DNA of 64,000 bases, taken from Linum tenue. Lineage: Eukaryota > Streptophyta > Magnoliopsida > Malpighiales > Linaceae. This document shows positions 1 through 10,378 of the stretch, one piece after another. The stretch spans positions 6,898,909-6,962,908 of the forward strand of contig CAMGYJ010000007.1 of the NCBI GenBank assembly GCA_946122785.1, given 5' to 3'. Below the pieces are notes generated by a model. The model searched no databases. It saw only the letters and a program-made list of their open reading frames with translations, and was not told the origin of the DNA. How positions within the stretch are numbered: position 1 is the first letter of the stretch; every line of letters begins with the position of its first letter. Made by a program: the position numbers and the translations under genes.

Positions 1-797
1 TTCAATTACTGGATTCAAGAACCTAGATTTGATGGCTACTGCGATCTGTGCTGCAGAGAAACAACCCAAACGACAGGATTGGACGACATCGCGGAGAGTG
101 GGGGAATGGGGAATGGGTTGCGGGAAGAAGAGCGGTTTCTGCAACAATGGGTTCTTGACAACATCGTCAAGAGGAATGATGAATCACAATGGGTTCTGCA
201 GCAAAGAAAGCTTGATGGCGGCTGGGCTGTGAGATGCAGCCGTCGACTTTAGTGGTCGGGACCAGCCGCCGCCGGCTCCTAAGATGCGACTGGGCTTTGT
301 GGCCGATGGAGGCGTTCATTGATGTTGAATGGCGGCGTCTACTCTTCGAATTGAAGGGAGAAGGAAGGCCGAAGGGTAACATTTGGAAATGAAAAAATTA
401 AAACGAGAGATTTCGAAATAGCTGGTGGTCATCAGCTATTTTGAAAACCCACGTTTGAGGGTTTTTTAAATTCTTAATGTTTAAAATCTCTCACTAATTA
501 ATCACTTTCCAAACGAGTAATTTCATTAAAATCTCTCATTGTGAGAGATTGTGCCAAAATCCCTCATAAGAAACTCTAATCCAAACGACCCCTTTGCGGA
601 TTTCCTTCCAATTTATTTTCTTTTGAACGACTTTCTTAATTGGTTTGTTTCAGTACTGGAGAAAGATTTTTCGTTTGCTTCCTTTTCATGTTTAAGTTTT
701 GTATTGCGTTGTGGCCCTCAACTTTCGTTGTTTACTAAGGTATCTTCAATTCTCATCTTTCGCATTCATGTTTAAGATCTGCAGTCCATTGTGTGTG
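1..797. other. intergenic, no supported gene
   Basis: Short open frames occur at 29-232 and 551-775, but none has a recognisable domain, splice context or codon pattern. The stretch around 690-745 resembles one near 49890-49945, so it is probably degenerate repeat. The motif CCAAACGACCCC near 583 resembles the end of the MITE at about 12745-13070. Confidence 0.5.
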
Positions 798-805
798 GGA
801 TTTAA

Positions 806-1606
806 CTGAATTGCTAAATGTCGCCCTAAGAATTGCTAAACCTCGCCCTAACTTAAAAGTTAAATTACCTAAATACCCTTACTGAAAATTAAAAAAATGG
901 ACCAGCCAAACAAGCCCTTCCCCTTCACCCTCCTTCCCACGCGATTCCCTTCCTCTCACCCTCTGCAATCAATCCGCCGCCGGCAACCCCCTCACCCTCT
1001 GCAAATAAAACCGCCGCCGGCAACCCCCACCCCCTTTGCAATCAATCCTCCGCCGGCAACCCCCACCCCCTCTGCAATCAATTCGCCGCCGGAGAAGAAG
1101 GTCCCGCCGGAGAAGAAGGTCGCGCCGGAGACTTGCCGTCCTCCCGTCGCCGTCGACTCGCTCCCGTCGCCAGCCTCGCCGCCGCCCTTGCCCGTGCTAG
1201 CCTCGCCGCCGTCACTCGCCGCCCGCGCCTCTCCGCCCACCAGCCTCGCCGGAGAATGTGTTTGGGATACCGACCGCAGTCAAACCGCGTTTGGGCCGCT
1301 GGTCGAACCGCGCGTTCACTGCGGTTGACCGTCGGCCCAACCGCGGTTTGACTGCGGTCGGCCCGTTTTTTTTTTTTTTTTAATTCTGTGTTTTTAAATT
1401 CTGTGTTTTTATTATTCGTTAAATAAATGTTAATAATAATAAAAAAAAAGATGAGAGATTTTTCTTTCTTTAGATAGTGTTTTTTTAGTCCAAGTGATGT
1501 TTGTTTGAGGAAGGGAAGGTAAAGAAGCTAAGGAGGTTAAAAGTGTAATTTTGATTCTTTTTAGGGCGACCTTTAGCAATTTTAAGGGCGACCTTTAGCA
1601 ACTCCC
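806..1606. mobile_element. non-autonomous TIR DNA transposon, 801 bp
   Basis: The two ends are imperfect inverted repeats of about 45 bp. Each holds two copies of the word TTGCTAAA-GGTCGCCC or its variants (806-850 against the complement of 1561-1606). The direct repeat GGATTTAA flanks the element at 798-805 and 1607-1614, which fits an 8-bp target duplication. An imperfect 9-bp reading is possible and would suggest a Mutator-type element. The interior is GC-rich and proline/alanine-coding in several frames at about 900-1260, unlike the AT-rich surroundings. No transposase is present. The superfamily is uncertain between hAT and MULE. Confidence 0.72.
1271..1360. repeat. long hairpin-forming inverted repeat
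   Basis: Bases 1271-1289 are exactly complementary to 1342-1360 (19 of 19). Pairing continues with TTGGGCC at 1291-1297 against GGCCCAA at 1334-1340. A third, imperfect arm pairs 1301-1311 with 1321-1330. The 90-nt stretch can fold into one nearly continuous GC-rich stem inside the 806-1606 element. Confidence 0.8.
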
Positions 1607-1781
1607 GGATTTAATGGGGATGAGGCCTTCACGGCACCGGTGTCTTTGACCTTTAATGAAGACGAGGAGAGCGTTAATTACTTATCTCGGGGACGCTCCG
1701 TGTTTCGTCCGTTCCACGGAAAAAAAATATAGAAATATGGAAATCTATTAGCAGCAAATGAATTTAAACATATATATATAT

Positions 1782-2578
1782 GGTGACTTCTACGGTGCCC
1801 AGGGCAAAAGCCGGATACGGGTACCTTGGCCGATCTTAACCGTTCGTTATCAATCTCCACGGCTCACGTTTGTCAAACCTAACTGCGCCACTAAATAACT
1901 AAACAAATTACAAAAAGCCTCCTCCGCGTTAAGTTTGTTTTCATCCTAGTCCAACTAACTGCCCCGATTAAATTAAATGGATTAAGACCCAAACCCAATT
2001 GGGTAGACCCACTGCCGCCCAAACCAATTTCCAGTCTCCCTAACCAATTACACGATCCCTCTCTCGTCTTGGAGGGACGCCCCTTCACAGTTCCAAGAGA
2101 AGCTCCCCATCCACATTCGACGTAGATTGAATTTCCCAAAAAAAATTTGTCTTGTTTCTTCTTCGCCATTGTATTTCCCCTCGCCTATCTCTTTCTAACA
2201 CGATTACGGCGACCATGTCTATTATTGTGTTCATCGAACTTTTCATTTGCAAAAGAACCCTTGAAAGAGGTTTGCTAACCCTAGGGTTCATGTCCCTAGT
2301 GCTTTGTCATCTTGTCTTAGCGTTATTGTCATTTTCTCGAAACTTCTATCACTCGGTGAAATTTAGGTTTCCTGATATGTAGTGTTCGTCTCGCCCAGAG
2401 GATTGAGGAAGAAGATGAAGAACACATAATTTGATTCGAATCGGATGGAGAGGTCTCCTTAGTTTGTGTTTATGTATTAACGGTGCGTTTAGGACTAATT
2501 CTAGTTGGACTGGGTCTGATCATTGATTTTTGCAGGCTTTTAAATAACATTCAAACGTGGGCTTGTACATGACCCATG
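1782..2578 (+). repeat. left long terminal inverted repeat
   Basis: This 797-bp stretch is repeated in inverted orientation at 21107-22026. Similarity is highest over the inner 380 bp (about 2190-2578), where only scattered substitutions are seen, and it weakens outward. The outermost conserved word is TTCTACGGTGCCCAGGGCAA. Short open frames such as 2152-2382 are mirrored in the other copy and are by-products of the repeat. Confidence 0.75.
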
Positions 2579-2877
2579 CAATATTCAAAAGTGGGCCTGG
2601 AACGTGCGAGCCCATTAGTTTTCTCCTGCGGTATCAGCGCCAACCCTAGTTTAACTAGCTTTAGTTACCCTAGTTTAACCTACACGAGTTAACATCATCA
2701 TTACTACATATCTTCCCAAATCTTCTAACTCTTGACATTCCAGACTCAACCGTCTCCATCACACGTCTCCACACTCAACCCCCACGATCACTTTTTCTTA
2801 CACCTACAATCTCTCTTTCCCTACAATCTCTCTTTCCTCCATCTTCACCTTCCCTTGTTCCTTCTTCCTCTGACTCC

Positions 2878-3729
2878 ATGGCAAACATGGGCATTCTAAC
2901 TCTATCAAACGACGACTGCCGATCCACCACAAGTCTCGCGGACTATCTTTCATTCACGAGCAAGACATCTATTGTGGCCGAGTACGAGTTCATCCACATG
3001 TCCCCTTTCCCTCAAAAAGTGAAGCAGTTAATTAAAAATCTTGGCTGGGAAAAGTTCTTCGATCTCCGGAGTCGAGGAAGCACCAGTTACTGCCCGCATG
3101 TGGTGAGGAAGTTCTACCACAATTTAGAGCTGTCTGGCCCCTCCGATTCTCATCTCGTGTCGGTCTTCCTGGGTTATAGAGCCTGCTTCCAGCCTGATCA
3201 GTTTGCTGAGATCCTCGATCTCCCCGCCGCAGGACACCACATTAATAGCAGAAGCGATCTTCGGCGGCTGTACGATTTTGATTTTGAAGTTGAACTGGGG
3301 AAACTGACGAATGGGCGCATCCAGGCTTCTTTCCTCCCATATCCTCTTCGATTCCTCCATTGGATGATCGTCAACTGCTTCATGCCAAGGTACAGTGGTC
3401 ATTCGATAATTCGTAGACTTGACCTGTTTATCCTTGTGCAAGCTCAAAGAGGTGTTCCTCTTACCCTCGCATCTCTCATGTGCGTGAACATGGTTGAGGC
3501 TGCTCCTAGAGGGGAAAACTGGTACACTGCCTTTCCATATGCCACCTTCTTGACCACCTTTCTTGGAAGGGTTGGAATGGATATGGGGGTTTATGCTAGG
3601 GAGGACCATTCCGCCTATTTGCCAGTCTACCGTATCGTCGAAGTGACCAATACTTTTTATGACCTTCGGCATACGGAGCATGAAGAGACCCTTGAGGCAT
3701 CCTCAAGCAAACGTCCTCGGCTTACATGA
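2878..3729 (+). CDS. plant transposon protein-like ORF (Transposase_32-like), 283 aa
   Basis: This is a single-exon frame starting at an ATG in a good plant context (CCATGG), 300 bp inside the left inverted repeat. The layout resembles the plant family usually annotated as putative plant transposon protein. Residues about 60-85 hold a tryptophan-centred start and the VVRKFYHNL motif. About 95-120 hold the V-x-LGYRACF / F-AEILDLP block. About 160-200 hold a PLRFLHWMIVNCFMPR-like helical block. No catalytic motif is visible. The C-terminus is a short acidic then basic tail. Its role in transposition is unknown. It lies on the same strand as the MULE transposase and may be cargo or an accessory gene. 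Family assignment is from memory of motifs. Confidence 0.6.
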   Translation: MANMGILTLSNDDCRSTTSLADYLSFTSKTSIVAEYEFIHMSPFPQKVKQLIKNLGWEKFFDLRSRGSTSYCPHVVRKFYHNLELSGPSDSHLVSVFLGYRACFQPDQFAEILDLPAAGHHINSRSDLRRLYDFDFEVELGKLTNGRIQASFLPYPLRFLHWMIVNCFMPRYSGHSIIRRLDLFILVQAQRGVPLTLASLMCVNMVEAAPRGENWYTAFPYATFLTTFLGRVGMDMGVYAREDHSAYLPVYRIVEVTNTFYDLRHTEHEETLEASSSKRPRLT

Positions 3730-5151
3730 GAGTCGATTGATGCAGGGCGGGGTGGAGCAGTGCAGGGCGGGGTGGAGCAGTGAAGGGGCCAGCATTGGAT
3801 GTGTTTTGTTAAGAAGTTTACTGTAAGGCTTCGTTGTTTTTTTTTCCAGTCTTTTTTTCCAGCACTCAAAACTGTCAGGTACTGAGGGGAGCCAGTACAT
3901 CATCTGACTAGGAAAGTCTCCCATTTTTTTAATTATCCAGACAAATATTTTTCTATGCATGCAGTATTTTGTGAATTTGCCATGGCTAATTTCCCTAAGA
4001 CAGGTGACGAGATGCAGTAATGGTCATCCCTAAGCAAGGAGGTGCAATTGCATCCTACACTTGCTATGATGTGAGAAGCTATTGCAAGGGTGCAAATTTG
4101 GTTGCAATTGAAATTGGCCCACGAGTGGGGACTATTGATGAAATTGCAATGTTTTCTCAAAATTATAGAAGTGGAAGTAGGGACTACCTATGAAATTGCA
4201 AATGAATTTCATTGGGGGAGATTTTAATCCACTTTTGTTCTAAGCAGTTCCAATTAGGTTGATTATAATGATCTTTTATCTATGGTGATTTTTTCCCCCT
4301 TTTTCATCAAGACTCATGCTTCTTTTATCCCCCTGTGGATCTATCATGCTTCGTTTATAGTAAAATATCCTTTTAATTATACACAATAAAGAATCCATTA
4401 ATTATGTATGCCTTTTTATTGTATTTATTACTACAATGAATTCTCTGACTAAAAGGGGAGTGAAAACATCGTTGGTGGAAATTCAAGGAATGGAATGATA
4501 AGGGCTGTGCATAAATTCAATTTCTGTAAATAATTAATTTTATTATTATTAGTTAGTAACGTCATTAGTTTTAGTTAGTGGGTTAGTGGCTCCTACTTTG
4601 TAGCTTCAATCTGTTCAAGAGTTGGTCATTATTTAATTATACGATTGGGAGCCAATCAGTTTTACCTTTTGGGTTACCTATACATGAATGCAAATTTAAT
4701 TATACGATTGGGAGCCAATCAGTTTAACTATACATGATCCCAATTAAACCTCTCTACAAGATACAATGGCTTGAAGCCTTGAACAGACGCAACCTCACTC
4801 ACAAGTTGGAAGCTGGAATTTTGGTGAAGTCCCTTTGCCATTTCCACGAAAAAACAAACCAAACCAAACCAAATATAGAAAACATTCACAATACCAAAAA
4901 CCAAATATAGCAAGCATTCACAATACCAAAAACCAAATAAACAAAGCATTCACCAAACCAAAAACCAAACCAAAAACCAAATATTAAAACCATTCACCAA
5001 ACCAAACCAAAAACCAAATATAAAAAGCATTCACCAAACCAAAAACCAAATATAAAAACCAAAAATAATAAGCATTCACCGAACCAAATAAAAAACGGTT
5101 GTCCATCATCCTGAGAAAAAAAAACATAACTGTTGTCCATCATCTTGAAAA
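3730..5151. other. non-coding, repeats only
   Basis: No gene is supported. It begins with a 20-bp direct duplication (GCAGGGCGGGGTGGAGCAGT, 3743-3781). It also holds two copies of TTAATTATACGATTGGGAGC (about 4635 and 4696) and the AACCAAA minisatellite. Confidence 0.6.
4855..5095. repeat. AACCAAA-rich minisatellite
   Basis: Imperfect tandem units of about 30-45 bp consist of the word ACCAAAAACCAAATATA followed by an AGCATTCAC-like segment. There are at least six copies with variable numbers of ACCAA steps. Confidence 0.75.
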
Positions 5152-7022
5152 CTAAAACGAAAAATCAGGTTGTTTTGGGCTCGTTGACTGGGTTTCCTTG
5201 TGCTCTTCTCTTTCCTTTTTCCTCTTTTCATGGGTTGTCTTGTACTCTACCACTGCAGCTTCAACTTGAGGTGCAACTCTTCTTGCTTCCGTGAGCACCA
5301 TATGCCTTATGTAGTTCATGGGCTCTCGAACAAGGTACAAAGCGATCTGCATCCTCCTCACTTGAGTGCATGGCTATCAACATCAACAAACATGGTGCTT
5401 ACCGCATGATTCAAAAATAACAATCAATTGTGGTTTTCTAATATGCGAATTAGAATTGTCTTTACCCAAATATAAGAGGAGTCCCAGCTTGCGCCAAACA
5501 TCCACATGCATACCCAGACTCCACTGTCAGACCTACATAAAATAAAAGCATTGCGTGATAAGAACCAAGTTGATAAGTCGTCGTTTAATATCACAAAAAA
5601 ATGGGCATACTTACCGATTAAGTTGTTCTTGATCCTTTGAAGGAGTTGGGTACGCAAACTCCGCAATCCTTGGTGGCGACAATCCTTGTTCACGACAGAG
5701 AATCTTCCACAAGGCTTGCATAAAGCTCATCTGTACAAATTAAGAAACGTTTGTACTTAGAAAGAGTTATTTACATTTTTTTGCGTTATAACGGCACAAT
5801 GTCACAAATTTACCATTGTTTGAACAGATTGTAGTCGAAAGGAATTGCGGACTTCATTTGGTTGTGGATCCAAGATATGGACTTCTTCCTTGTCCAACTT
5901 GATGACAGCCAAGTACCAATGGGCATTATCTCTCATCGGAACACACACCTACATATGCGGAAATTGTCAACACGTATTAAAAAAATAAACTGCAAACCAT
6001 GTAATACTTATTAAGACGAACAGTTTACCTTGTTCACCATATTGGTTCGACTAAGGAATTTTGATTGGTATAGGTCTAATGCCATCTTGGGTGTTATTCC
6101 ACATGAAATCACTAGTTCCTGCCCATGTGGTAGTTGCACAATTGAAATTTTGTCAACACAATATGATTCACGTTAAAAAAACATGTGTTGTAATTTTTTT
6201 GGTGAGAGGAAATTGTCATTAAGTATAATCGGACCACAACCTGTAGTTCAGCAGGCAGATAGCACACTCCTTTTCCGTCCTTGGAATTTGTCCACAACTC
6301 TTCTAGAGTCAAGTGGCAGGCCATCGCTGTTATAACCTAATATAACATGGACAAAAAACACTTCATGATACTATCGAGTTGTTATAAAATAATTCTACGT
6401 AGAAAGCATTGATAGTGGACAAACAAAACAAAATTTTGGAGTTCCGTTGATTACATCAGCATCTACGAACGAGCGAGGGCTTAAGGACCACAATGACTTC
6501 CTCGTACAGGAGTTGTTGGAGGTTTTGACCAATACTTCGTCAGGTGGCAGATGGGCTAAGAATATATAGTGAGCAAGCTGGATTTGCTCATCATCGTATT
6601 CCATAGCGGTAGGTAGCTTAAACTTCAAAACAACCTGGAATAGGGGCCACAAATAAACACGAGTTGAAATGCATTCGTTATGACGGAATAACGGCAATGA
6701 ACACTTCAATGGCAAACATGACACCTTTATTACCTTGTCAACCGAAGGTAGACAAATACTTTTTCCATTTGGCTTCTTTGGTGTGACCTCAGAGTCAGAT
6801 TCATCGTCCGAAATAAAAACGATGACTGAAGCAGGAGTGGGTGGAGTGCTGACACCTTTGGGTATCCTTGGTTTCTTTGTTGGAGTCAAAAATTCGGCTG
6901 TCTCCTACAATGACAGTGAACCTGCGATTAATAAATTAACTAGAATGAATTTCAATGGTAAAAAGAGCTATTATACATACCACAAGCTTGGACGAAGAGC
7001 GAGTAAGTCTCCTATTTTCCAT
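5152..7022 (-). CDS. ULP1-like C48 cysteine protease gene, nine exons, catalytic Cys replaced by Ser
   Basis: Spliced on the minus strand, exons 6981-7022, 6734-6904, 6455-6634, 6241-6336, 6029-6118, 5814-5948, 5615-5730, 5466-5532 and 5152-5373 give 372 codons with GT-AG introns and consistent phase. The C-terminal two thirds is a ULP1/C48 protease fold. The catalytic His lies in DNAHWYLAVI and the Asp in VHILDPQ. The nucleophile motif, normally DCGVWV, reads SDSGVWVCMWM (exon 8, about 5516-5531), so the active-site Cys is Ser. The N-terminal 70 residues are basic and low complexity with an acidic DDESDSE patch. The exon 8/9 junction is the least certain, because in one reading the last segment needs a frameshift instead of a splice. 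It is divergent from the transposase, as expected for MULE cargo. A SUMO-protease role is known for the family, but this copy is probably catalytically dead. Confidence 0.75.
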
Positions 7023-7586
7023 GTTGTGCCTCTAATCTAAACTTTACTCTGTACTCAAAATCGCGGCAAAGAAGGATATGGAACCACTGCTCTACCGATG
7101 AAGGTTAATTATATATACAAGGTTAGGATAAATTTTGGCGCCATATTTTTCCCGCGGAAAAATAGTTAGGGTTTAGTCTAAGGTAAATGAACTTGGGATA
7201 AACATGGGTAGTTATTAAACCTAAAAGTAAAAAGATACTTTTTTCGATTGAATAAAGAATTGAGTGCTATTAGTAAATATTCGCTCATATTAATATTTGA
7301 TCCTTCCCCATACAACTTGAGGACACCTAGAGTCAGCTGGCGTTTGGCTTTACTACGAAAGGTTTTTCATTTTAAATATTTTCGTTATTTGTGAAAATGG
7401 TAAAGAAATCACTAAGATAAAGAACAGAAAGTTCAACTCGTTCCTACCAAAAATATAAGATATCACAAATCGTGTTATTAATGGGGATAATTATTAAGTG
7501 ACCCATTGAATCATTAATTCGGCCATCATTCTAAGTAGGGTTTTGTAATCTACGTCCTTGGTTCCCCAAAATTTCCAGTCGTGACA
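7023..7586. promoter_or_regulatory. shared divergent intergenic region of ULP1-like and transposase genes
   Basis: This 564-bp AT-rich gap separates the two divergent start codons (7022 on minus, 7587 on plus), so it should hold both promoters. I see TATATATAC near 7111-7120 and a CCCGCGGAAAA word near 7151, but no motif that fixes a start site. Confidence 0.4.
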
Positions 7587-10378
7587 ATGACGTCGGAGGC
7601 AGACTCACCATTGACGTCGGAGGGAGTCCTAGTATTGACGTCGGAGGGAGTCCTAGTATTGACGTCGGAGGGAGTCCAAGAAAACGCTGGTGCCGGAACC
7701 AGTCACACCACCCAGGAAGATAATGTCGCCGATCTCATATTGTTACAGCCTGAAGATATTAAAAAAATGAAGTTCGATGATACAGAAGAAGCCTATGATT
7801 TCTACATGGACTACGGGTTAGTCAAAGGCTTCGACATCAGAAAATCAGACATTGGTCGTGATAAGAACAAAGTTATCATATGGCGTGACTATGTATGCTC
7901 TGGCGAGGGAAAGAGGCGCGTGAAGAGCACAGAACGAAAGAGAGAAGCAAGAGGGGAGACCAGATTTAACTGCAGAGCCAAGATGCGTGTTAAACAACAC
8001 AATGTCGATGGGAAGTGGTATGTGCACCAGTTTGATGATGTACACACACATGAAACGATCCCCAGAGAATATAGACACTACATGAAAGGGAAACGTCGTA
8101 TGAGTGATGCAGCGAAAGCAGCGATAAATTTTAGAAGAGCTGCAGGTATGAAAACTTCTCAAATTGTGAATCTGGCCGTATCAGAAGCAGGAGGCTACGA
8201 CAATTTGGGGTACACGAGGAAGGATGCATATAATTATGTGGACAAAGAGAGGAAAGAACAAATCAGTGAAGGTGATGTCGCAACAGCCCTAGCCTACCTG
8301 CAAGCTAAATGCAGCGCGGACGAGCATTTCGTTATTGAACTAAAGAAGGATGACGACGACCGGCTTATTAACATTTTCTGGGCCGATAGTATTTCTGTTG
8401 CTGATTATGCATGCTTTGGAGAATTACTGTCATTCGATGCTACTTACAAAAGGAACATTTACCAGATGCCTCTCGTGATTTTTTCAGGTACTTTTCCTTG
8501 ACACATAGAATTATCCCGAGCATGCTAAAATAACCCTAGAAGTTTGCATAATCTAACTTTGTTTGAACTTTTTTAGGTGTCAACCACCATTCGCAAACTT
8601 GCGTATTTGCATGTGCTTTCTTGACTAACGAGAGAGAGGACAATTATATTTGGGTGTTGGGAGCTTTGAAGAGAAGGCTAGGCGGTGTAGATCCCAAGAC
8701 TGTTATTACAGATGGGGATAGAGCAATGCGTAATGCTATTCAGAAAGTATTTCCCGATGCAACACATCGTCTATGTTCCTGGCATATAGACAAGACTATA
8801 ACCAGAAATGTGAAGAATCATCCTACTTTTTTGCCCCGATGGAAGCATTTTGTGTCAGCTGACTGGGAACCTTCAGAATTCGAAGAAAAGTGGAAAACAG
8901 TGGTTGAGGAATGCTCCCTTCAGCACAACAATTGGGTCTCCAATTTATTTGACCAAAGACATGAATGGGGGTATGCATATTTGCGTTCGAACTTCTTTGC
9001 AGGCTTGAGTACAACATCAAGATGTGAAGGACTGAACTCTCAACTTGCCAATTATATCGAGAAGGATAAAAATCTCCTTGAGTTCTTTATTCACTTTGAT
9101 CGTTGGACTAGGGATATGAGGGAGAATGAGCGTCATGCTGATTTTGGATCCATTCATCGAGAACGAACCATCACAAGCAATGTCTTAGTCTCACTTCAGA
9201 AGAGTGGAGCGGCGGTTTTCACAAAGAACGCATTCTTCTTATTCAGAGACGAGGTTGAAAAGTCGGCATGTTGCATAAGGTTGGAGACAGAGCGATCGGA
9301 AATTGAGCATGTGTACAAGGTCAAGGTGTCTGGCATGGCTAAGGTTTTTCAAGTCACGTACGCAGTTGAACCCTTTGCAATGGAAAGTAGTTGTAATCAC
9401 TACAATTATATGGGAATACCATGTCGTCATATGATTTTTGTACTGAAAGAAGAGAGCATACTGGAACTTCCTGAAGGCCTAGTACGTCGAAGATGGTCAA
9501 AGAAGCCGAAGACACTAGAGAGCTTGGAGGAACCGGGCAGACTAGATGAATCGCAACTTTTCGCATTGAGGTTTGCCATGACTATCACTTTTAATTTTTT
9601 TTTTTTTTAGTATTGGTTCGAAGCTAGGTGAACATTAATTTTACTCACTTTGTATAAATCTTGTGTCAATCAGGTATGGTACTATTCAACAACACAGCTT
9701 ACAACTAATGTTAAAAGGGGCAAAATCTAGTGAGTGCTTCAAGATTGCTCGTGAGGGAATTCAATCATTATGTGAAAAGTTGGACATGGTGGACATTGGC
9801 AACGTGGACATACCCGGCATTAATAGGCGAAGGCGAATGAAATTTTGTTGGATCCATTACAAGTCAAAGCTAAAGGTTCGGGGGCTAAGAAATCTAAAAG
9901 GAAGAAAGGAGAACCACGACAGTGTAGCAATTGCGGTGAATTTGGCCACTATAGGACCCGATGCCCACATCCTGTTGGCTATGTGAAGCCAACCTCAAAT
10001 GGTGATGCCCCGAATGATGGTGTTTCGGAAGAAGGTGGCGGTGGCGATGACACCGATGTTGATCCTCCCAGCACTCAAGATCAGTCGAAAACAGTACAGA
10101 AGAGAAGGCAAAAGCATTGCAGTAAGTGCGGTTCTACCAATCATAATGCAAGAACGTGTACTGGGTCTGGGCCATCCGATGATGAAAATGACGATGATGA
10201 AAATGACGATGACGACGATTATGAGCAACCTAGGGTAAGAATAAGATATAATTGTTCGTGTCTACACAATGCAGTTGCACCCAATAATTTTGTACGTCTA
10301 AAATCGTCGTTATCGATTTTGCAGAAGAGGCCTGTTACAAGAAGTAGCAAACTAAGGATTGTTGAAAACTTGGAGTGA
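7587..10378 (+). CDS. Mutator-like (FAR1/MURA-type) transposase, frameshifted
   Basis: Exons 7587-8487, 8577-9570, 9674-10234 and 10325-10378 fit GT-AG splicing. The ATG at 7587 is in frame with the first exon. Domains in order are: three LTSEGVLV-like repeats; a FAR1-type Cys/His DNA-binding region (about residues 60-160); and an RNase H-like MULE transposase core with Asp in LLSFDATYK, Asp in VITDGDRAM and Glu in SRCEGLNSQ, so the D-D-E triad is kept. A SWIM finger (SSCNHYNYMGIPCRH) lacks the first Cys of the usual CxC. Two CX2CX4HX4C zinc knuckles and an acidic tail follow. Near 9840 the frame must shift by one base to connect exon 3 to the zinc knuckles, most simply by loss of one A in ATGAAATTTT. 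The protein is therefore likely truncated before the knuckles. Confidence 0.82.
7611..7680 (+). repeat. 24-bp triplicated coding repeat in transposase N-terminus
   Basis: Three head-to-tail copies start with TTGACGTCGGAGGGAGTCC at 7611, 7635 and 7659 (the last incomplete). They keep the reading frame and encode LTSEGVLV, LTSEGVLV and LTSEGVQE. Confidence 0.9.

Noticed and set aside
897..1328. 143-aa proline-rich ORF as a gene
   Set aside because: Low-complexity GC-rich sequence open in three frames, inside a TIR element. No conserved domain or splice context.
1771..1781. 9-bp target duplication of the giant MULE
   Set aside because: Both sides are simple (AT)n, so apparent matches of 8 or 10 bp are uninformative and I do not count them as evidence.
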